DNA of 11,548 nucleotides from Actinomycetes bacterium (GTDB taxonomy: Bacteria; Actinomycetota; Coriobacteriia; Coriobacteriales; JAEZXW01): NCBI GenBank assembly GCA_023419515.1, contig JAEZXW010000048.1:1-11548 (forward strand). Direction: 5' to 3'. Positions 7,757-11,548 of this stretch are shown piece by piece. A model generated the notes under the pieces. It was given only the letters and a program-made list of their open reading frames with translations. It was not told the origin of the DNA and did not search any database. Each line of letters opens with the position of its first letter. The first letter of the stretch is position 1. Both the position numbers and the translations under genes were made by a program.

Positions 7757-7831
7757 TGGTGGGCGATACAAGATTTGAACTTGTGGCCCCTACCGTGTCA
7801 AGGTAGTGCTCTCCCCCTGAGCTAATCGCCC
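7757..7831 (-). tRNA. tRNA-Val (GAC)
   Basis: Complete 75-base cloverleaf on the minus strand: acceptor GGGCGAT/ATCGCCC, D stem GCTC/GAGC, anticodon stem CTACC/GGTAG with loop TTGACAC (anticodon GAC), T stem ACAAG/CTTGT with loop TTCAAAT, discriminator A and encoded CCA (7757-7759). Confidence 0.95.
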
Positions 7832-7851
7832 ACGACTTACAACAGGCAAGT

Positions 7852-7860
7852 ACTATATCA
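7852..7860 (-). promoter_or_regulatory. Extended -10 promoter of tRNA-Val
   Basis: TGATATAGT on the minus strand gives a TATAGT box (7852-7857) with the TGn extension. It lies 20 bases upstream of the tRNA 5' end. The -35 position (about 7875-7880, TCGCAT) is poor, which fits an extended -10 promoter. This promoter probably also serves the glycosyltransferase. Confidence 0.6.
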
Positions 7861-7866
7861 AAACCA

Positions 7867-7918
7867 AATCCAAAATGCGAGAAAGTTTTTGTTTGCAATT
7901 TGTGAATTTATTTGGATT
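7867..7918. repeat. Inverted repeat between divergent tRNA promoters
   Basis: AATCCAAA (7867-7874) is the exact reverse complement of TTTGGATT (7911-7918), with 36 bases between. It sits in the AT-rich gap between the tRNA-Val and tRNA-Gly promoters, next to the tRNA-Val -10 box. It could be an operator or chance in AT-rich DNA. Confidence 0.3.
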
Positions 7919-7951
7919 AGATCGCTTTTTTGAAATCGATGTAAAAAAGAC

Positions 7952-7980
7952 TTGCGCGGCTTTGCCAATTACCCTATAGT
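7952..7980 (+). promoter_or_regulatory. Promoter of tRNA-Gly
   Basis: TTGCGC (7952-7957), a 17-base spacer and TATAGT (7975-7980), ending 13 bases before the tRNA-Gly 5' end. This is a good vegetative sigma-70-type match with standard spacing for a stable RNA gene. Confidence 0.75.
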
Positions 7981-7993
7981 TCTGATTCGCAAC

Positions 7994-8069
7994 GCGGACG
8001 TGGCTCAGTTGGTAGAGCATCACCTTGCCAAGGTGAGGGTCGCGGGTTCGAATCCCGTCGTCCGCTCCA
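7994..8069 (+). tRNA. tRNA-Gly (GCC)
   Basis: Complete 76-base cloverleaf: acceptor GCGGACG/CGTCCGC, D stem GCTC/GAGC, anticodon stem TCACC/GGTGA with loop TTGCCAA (anticodon GCC), T stem GCGGG/CCCGT (one G-T pair) with loop TTCGAAT, discriminator T and encoded CCA (8067-8069). Confidence 0.97.
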
Positions 8070-8082
8070 TTGAAATGCCACA

Positions 8083-8109
8083 GGGCCGGCCACAAGGCTG
8101 GCCCTTTTT
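8083..8109 (+). terminator. Rho-independent terminator after tRNA-Gly
   Basis: GGGCCGGCC (8083-8091) pairs with GGCTGGCCC (8096-8104), nine pairs including one G-T, loop ACAA, followed by TTTTT (8105-8109). It lies 13 bases after tRNA-Gly. tRNA-Cys downstream must therefore rely on read-through or its own promoter in the 22 bases that follow, where I see no clear -35/-10 pair. Confidence 0.92.
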
Positions 8110-8131
8110 AATAAAAGGCATGCTCATTGAT

Positions 8132-8205
8132 GGCGCTGTGGCCAAGTGGTAAGGCAGGGGCCTGCAAAGCCCTTACCCCCGGTTCGAGTCCGGGCAGCGC
8201 CTCCA
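8132..8205 (+). tRNA. tRNA-Cys (GCA)
   Basis: Complete 74-base cloverleaf: acceptor GGCGCTG/CAGCGCC, D arm GCC-AAGTGGTAA-GGC, anticodon stem GGGGC/GCCCT with loop CTGCAAA (anticodon GCA), four-base variable loop, T stem CCCGG/CCGGG with loop TTCGAGT, discriminator T and encoded CCA (8203-8205). A short T-rich tract (TTTTCTT) follows directly. Confidence 0.97.
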
Positions 8206-8251
8206 TTTTCTTCCCGTTTGAAATATTTAGACTTGCATTCGCGGCGGCAAC

Positions 8252-9163
8252 TTAATCGCGAAGCTTGATGAGGGTCACACAGGTACCACGACCTGTTTGT
8301 GGGTCACTCGGCGCAATCGAAACAGAATCGACCAATAAATACATCATCTTAATACCGCGCCCACGCTCGGCAGAGTACTGAGGTAGTGCTTGTGGCTCGT
8401 GTTCGTGTGAAAAACCCGCACCCTCATCGGATACTTTAATTACCACGCGATCTTGATATGCCACACACGAGACACGCACCATGCAATCACTCGGATTTAA
8501 GCTACAGCCCCCGTGATAAAAAGCGTTTCCAAGCGCCTCGCCACACGCCAGAATGAGATCAAAAATCGCCTGATCAGAAACTTTGAGATAGCGCAGGTGA
8601 TCAGTGAGCCGATGCCTGATAAGCTCCATACTTGAAGGATTGGGCGGTACATAGAAGGCAAGTGATGACAGTTGCTGCTGGACGGGAGATTCTGAAACGC
8701 GGCCGATGCGCGTCCCAATCACCGGTGACACGCGCACGATGTCGAGAATTCCACCGCGCTTAAGCGGGCGCTTGACATCCTCAGAGACATTGATGAGCGA
8801 AAGCGTTCCCCCGAGCCTGTCAACCGAGCGCAAGAGCGAAATTATGCACTCCATGCCGGCGTGATCGATATAATTCACCTGTTCAAGATCAAGTACTACA
8901 TGGGCTTGGGTCTCGGGAGATTGCACCCCGCTGCAATGCGCAGAACTGCCCGATCGAGTCGATCCGGATCCTTTTAATGTATTTGCCTGCTGTGGAGAAA
9001 ACCGCGCCAAAGCAGAATCGGGATTTTCGATCAGCATGCGCTGGCGAGCATAAAATCGTTTGATAAAGGCAAGCACCTTGGCTTTAAGCGCCACGAGCGC
9101 CTGATGGTGCGTTCGATCGAGGTCATGAGTGATCACGAGGGTATAGGTGTGCTCAAGATCCAC
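8252..9163 (-). CDS. STAS domain fused to RsbW-like anti-sigma ATPase
   Basis: Cytoplasmic 303-aa regulator combining two partner-switching modules. Residues about 5-155 form a STAS (anti-sigma antagonist) domain with VVLDLEQVNYIDHAG (89-103) and a Ser/Gly-rich insert at about 50-85. Residues about 168-302 form a HATPase_c_2 domain of the RsbW/SpoIIAB type: N-box E209 and N213 in EALGNAFYHG, G1 DEGAGF (246-251) and G2 GRG (268-270) followed by the L.D.v.i strand. At the place where SpoIIAA and RsbV carry the phospho-Ser (D-S-S/T-G), this protein has D100-H101-A102-G103, so it cannot be phosphorylated there. The start is GTG 9161-9163 with GGGGAGG seven bases upstream. It is the last gene of the group with the CDF transporter and SpoIIE phosphatase. 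Whether it is an anti-sigma kinase, a switch scaffold or both is inference. Confidence 0.85.
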   Translation of the reverse strand: MDLEHTYTLVITHDLDRTHHQALVALKAKVLAFIKRFYARQRMLIENPDSALARFSPQQANTLKGSGSTRSGSSAHCSGVQSPETQAHVVLDLEQVNYIDHAGMECIISLLRSVDRLGGTLSLINVSEDVKRPLKRGGILDIVRVSPVIGTRIGRVSESPVQQQLSSLAFYVPPNPSSMELIRHRLTDHLRYLKVSDQAIFDLILACGEALGNAFYHGGCSLNPSDCMVRVSCVAYQDRVVIKVSDEGAGFSHEHEPQALPQYSAERGRGIKMMYLLVDSVSIAPSDPQTGRGTCVTLIKLRD

Positions 9164-9205
9164 GGCACTCGCCTCCCCTCGCGCATATCTCAGACAACTA
9201 GAAGT

Positions 9206-9244
9206 GATCGTGCACCAATGAGGAAAACCCTTAAACGCACGATC
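9206..9244 (-). promoter_or_regulatory. Inverted repeat upstream of the STAS-kinase gene
   Basis: GATCGTGC (9206-9213) and GCACGATC (9237-9244) form a perfect eight-base inverted repeat with a 23-base loop containing a small AGG/CCT hairpin. It lies between the CDF stop and the STAS-kinase start (about 42 to 81 bases upstream of the GTG). No T-run follows, so an operator, mRNA-processing or attenuation element is more likely than an intrinsic terminator. I find no clear -35/-10 pair around it. Confidence 0.4.
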
Positions 9245-9254
9245 GTTGATATGA

Positions 9255-10217
9255 CTAGAGATGTTCCCCTGTTGTCTGGGTTTTATGCAAGGAGTACGAG
9301 GTCAGACTCTCACACGCCTTTTGGCGCTCCTCGGGTGTATCAGGCTCCATATGGATCGTGATGTCGATGAGCTCAGGAAACTCATCGCGAAGCCTGCTCT
9401 CTGCTGTATCGCAAAGCTTGTGCGCAGCTAGTACCGTAAGCCCCGGTTCTACGAGCATATGCATATCAAGCCAGACCTCATGAGCTGTTCCACGCGTCCT
9501 GATGTCGTGGATGTTTGTGATTCCTTCGATGGTGCCAAGTGCCCGATAAATTGCATCGGGTTTGATCCGTGATTCATCCGAAAACACCTCAGACACTTGC
9601 TTAAATACGCTGAACGCTGCAAATAAAATCGCGATGCCAACCACGATTGAGATGATGATGTCAGCAACGACAATACCTGCATACGAAAGAGCTAGACCGG
9701 CCAAAACCGAAAGCGAGACCAAGACATCGGAGCTCGTGTGCGCTGCGTCACTCATGAGCAGCGTACTTTTGAGTTCACGTGCCCGTTTGCGCTCATACCA
9801 GGTAATGCCGATGTTGATGATGAGCGTAATGATCATGACGATAAACGAACCGAGATCAACGTGTATCTGTGAGCCACCGTCAACCATGAGATGATAGGCG
9901 CTCATAAAAATGTTATACGCAACAACAATGAGCAAAAGTCCGATAACGAGCGAGGCGCCCGTCTCAAACTTGCGATGCCCATACGGGTGATCGTGATCTG
10001 CAGGACGTGCGGCCAACGAAATCCCAATGAGACCGACCACGTTTGAAAGCCCGTCGAAGAGCGAGTGCACACCATCTGCCTGCATGGCCACCGAATTGAT
10101 CGCAAGGCCATACCCATACTTGGAAACTGCAACGGCGATATTGATGATCAGGATCCCGATGAGGATGCGTTTTACCTGACTGATCCAATTCAGGGATTCA
10201 TCATGACGCTTTTTCAT
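9255..10217 (-). CDS. Cation diffusion facilitator family metal exporter
   Basis: Membrane antiporter of 320 aa that exports divalent metal (Zn, Mn, Fe or Co in the family) in exchange for protons. Six hydrophobic segments span about 16-200. The two halves of the transport site are H51xxxD55 in helix 2 (ADGVHSLFDG) and H160xxxD164 in helix 5 (SDAAHTSSDV). The family motif HPYGHRKFE follows helix 2 at about 77-85. The cytoplasmic CDF dimerisation domain is at about 205-295 (from TIEGITNIHDIRTR to IDITIHMEP). HxxxD in both helices resembles zinc-type CDFs rather than the DxxxD of FieF, so zinc is a reasonable guess. The start ATG overlaps the phosphatase stop as ATGA, indicating translational coupling; the SD is weak (GGAAG). 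Its place between two signalling genes is unusual. Confidence 0.92.
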   Translation of the reverse strand: MKKRHDESLNWISQVKRILIGILIINIAVAVSKYGYGLAINSVAMQADGVHSLFDGLSNVVGLIGISLAARPADHDHPYGHRKFETGASLVIGLLLIVVAYNIFMSAYHLMVDGGSQIHVDLGSFIVMIITLIINIGITWYERKRARELKSTLLMSDAAHTSSDVLVSLSVLAGLALSYAGIVVADIIISIVVGIAILFAAFSVFKQVSEVFSDESRIKPDAIYRALGTIEGITNIHDIRTRGTAHEVWLDMHMLVEPGLTVLAAHKLCDTAESRLRDEFPELIDITIHMEPDTPEERQKACESLTSYSLHKTQTTGEHL

Positions 10218-11548
10218 CCAAGCTTCCGATCAAAGCGCAACGCCACGAGTGCCATATCATCGTTGAGGCTGTGTGAAGCAAAGTGTTGAACCTCATCTTT
10301 GATCTGCTCACATAAACCCTCAAAGCCATGCGACTCATAATGACGCATGACCGTATCACGCAGGCGCTCCTCACCAAAAAACTCCCCGCTTAAACTGCGT
10401 GCCTCAGTTGTGCCGTCGGTGTAGAGAAACAAGACATCACCAGGCGCGAGCATAATCTCGCCATTGGTATAGCGCATTTGCTCAAAGGCGCCGACGATGG
10501 GTGATTGAACCGATAAAAACTCGTAGCTATGCGTTACTGCGTTCTCATCCTCAATCCCTTGAACGACAAGTACAGGCATGTGGCCAGCCGAGCAATAAGT
10601 CATTCGTCCCGTGGTGCGATCGAGAACGCCGACAAAGATGGTTGAGAATGCCTCAAGCCGCGATGAGTTGAGGAACATGACGTTGAGCGCCTCAATCATC
10701 TGGGCTGGGTTATCTTCAACCCAGGCATATGCCTCAAGCGCACTCTTTGCCAACGTTGCCATACTGGCAGCCTCGATTCCCTTACCTGAGACATCACCAA
10801 TCAAGATGACCGTCTGGGTGGGACTCACCTCAATAAGATCAAAAAAGTCACCACCGATGACAGCCTGAGCTGTTGCCGATGAATAAAGCCCCTGGCTTGA
10901 GAGTCCCTCGATGGCCGGCAACTCATTTTGCAGATTGCGCTGCAGCGCCTGAGAGATTTTAGCTGCCTGTTGGCGATCTTGCTCACCGCGGATCGCGTCA
11001 ACGATAACCGAGGTAATGCGCTCAAAATACTCGTACTCAAGAGCGCTAAAACGAGCATCGTGTTCAGGACGAAGCAGCATCATACCGCTGATGGTGCCCT
11101 GACCGTGAATAGCGGGAAGCCCCTCATAGATCTCGTCAACCTCTTGAGGAACGAGACTCACGAGCGCCCCGTGATACCCAGGTGCGTTTGAAGCAAACCA
11201 CTCACGCAAAGGCTCGTAATCTTCCACATGCTTGATGTAGAGCCGTTGATCGATGGTATGCATTGAACAGAGTGACGGAAACGCACAATCGGCACGGTTG
11301 AGATACTGCATGTGCGCAATACACTCATGGGTATAAGCGTTAAGTTCAAGTGGCACTGGCACAAATGGAATAGCCGCCCTTACTTGATCAAGCAGCATTT
11401 GAGAGGTCTGAGGGGTAATCGCCTCAGCATCATAGATAGCGCTTCTCACTTCGACCAGCAGGCGATCGAGTTCTTCTACACGACGTTGGGTGAGCGCATC
11501 GACATCAGCGATCACCTGCATCGACAGCGCACCTGCAACCATCTCAAG
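10214..11548 (-). CDS. GAF domain SpoIIE-type protein phosphatase (5' partial)
   Basis: PP2C-like Ser/Thr phosphatase that in this family dephosphorylates STAS anti-sigma antagonists. Numbering from the in-frame ATG at 11542, residues about 45-185 form a GAF-like sensor domain. A helical linker (ISQALQRNLQNELP, 196-209) leads to the SpoIIE catalytic domain (about 215-438) with metal ligands D232 and D235 in GGDFFD, D250 in GDVSGKG, D376 in LYTDGTTEA and D428/D429 in NDDM, plus the AGHMP motif (319-323). The gene very likely continues past the right edge: the frame stays open, the ATG has no SD, and residues preceding and including 1-30 (LEMVAGALSMQVIADVDALTQ) look like the closing helix of another GAF domain. 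It overlaps the CDF gene by four bases. The target is probably a STAS protein encoded elsewhere, since the one next door lacks a phosphorylatable residue. Confidence 0.9.
   Translation of the reverse strand, partial: LEMVAGALSMQVIADVDALTQRRVEELDRLLVEVRSAIYDAEAITPQTSQMLLDQVRAAIPFVPVPLELNAYTHECIAHMQYLNRADCAFPSLCSMHTIDQRLYIKHVEDYEPLREWFASNAPGYHGALVSLVPQEVDEIYEGLPAIHGQGTISGMMLLRPEHDARFSALEYEYFERITSVIVDAIRGEQDRQQAAKISQALQRNLQNELPAIEGLSSQGLYSSATAQAVIGGDFFDLIEVSPTQTVILIGDVSGKGIEAASMATLAKSALEAYAWVEDNPAQMIEALNVMFLNSSRLEAFSTIFVGVLDRTTGRMTYCSAGHMPVLVVQGIEDENAVTHSYEFLSVQSPIVGAFEQMRYTNGEIMLAPGDVLFLYTDGTTEARSLSGEFFGEERLRDTVMRHYESHGFEGLCEQIKDEVQHFASHSLNDDMALVALRFDRKLG

Noticed and set aside
2222..7831. Integrated element with attachment sites at tRNA-Val
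   Set aside because: I looked for a second copy of the tRNA-Val 3' end on the far side and found none in the window, and no integrase or mobility gene is present.
7758..7898. N-terminal extension of the glycosyltransferase frame
   Set aside because: It is tRNA-Val and its upstream region read as codons (AISSGGEHYLDTVGATSSNLV); the conserved domain begins only after 7715.
7832..7993. CRISPR-like or tandem repeats between the tRNA genes
   Set aside because: Only one inverted repeat occurs; no direct repeats with spacers are present here or elsewhere in the window.
7853..8152. Open frames across tRNA-Gly on both strands (peptides with DDGIRTRDPHL and AQLVEHHLAKV)
   Set aside because: These are the well-known translation artefacts of tRNA genes; the stretch is tRNA-Gly and its promoter and terminator.

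Overview
The window (11,548 bases) reads as a Gram-positive, probably actinobacterial chromosome. My best guess is the class Coriobacteriia, inferred from moderate GC, tRNA genes with encoded CCA, a GAF/SpoIIE phosphatase with a STAS/RsbW-type protein, and a secreted CHAP protein with tandem aromatic modules. No ribosomal or other marker gene is present to confirm this. Most genes lie on the minus strand. No plasmid, phage, transposase or CRISPR signature was seen.

Left part (1-2256): a diacylglycerol/lipid kinase (plus strand, 5' end cut by the window edge) converges on a TerC-family membrane protein (minus strand). A gene-free stretch of about 375 bases upstream of TerC contains several inverted repeats and ends at a strong rho-independent terminator belonging to the next gene.

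Central part (2326-7757, all minus strand): a cell-surface cluster. In transcription order it holds a GT4 glycosyltransferase that starts within or just after the 3' end of tRNA-Val, a frameshifted acyltransferase-3 membrane protein, and a 930-residue secreted protein. The secreted protein has a signal peptide, an acidic Q/N-rich spacer, six related modules of about 105 residues and a C-terminal CHAP peptidoglycan hydrolase domain. The acyltransferase and parts of the CHAP gene are visibly more AT-rich than the flanks.

tRNA part (7757-8205): tRNA-Val(GAC) on the minus strand, and tRNA-Gly(GCC) and tRNA-Cys(GCA) on the plus strand. Recognisable promoters lie between the divergent Val and Gly genes, and a clear terminator follows tRNA-Gly.

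Right part (8252-11548, minus strand): a signalling and metal cluster. A GAF/PP2C(SpoIIE) phosphatase, cut by the right edge, overlaps the start of a cation diffusion facilitator by four bases (ATGA). This is followed after 91 bases by a fusion of a STAS domain with an RsbW-like ATPase. The phosphatase and the fusion look like parts of a partner-switching circuit. In the fusion the usual phospho-acceptor Ser/Thr of the STAS domain is replaced by His-Ala.

The points most worth a second look are the modular CHAP protein, the STAS-kinase fusion without a phosphorylation site, and the single-base frameshift in the acyltransferase. I see no convincing wholly new system.
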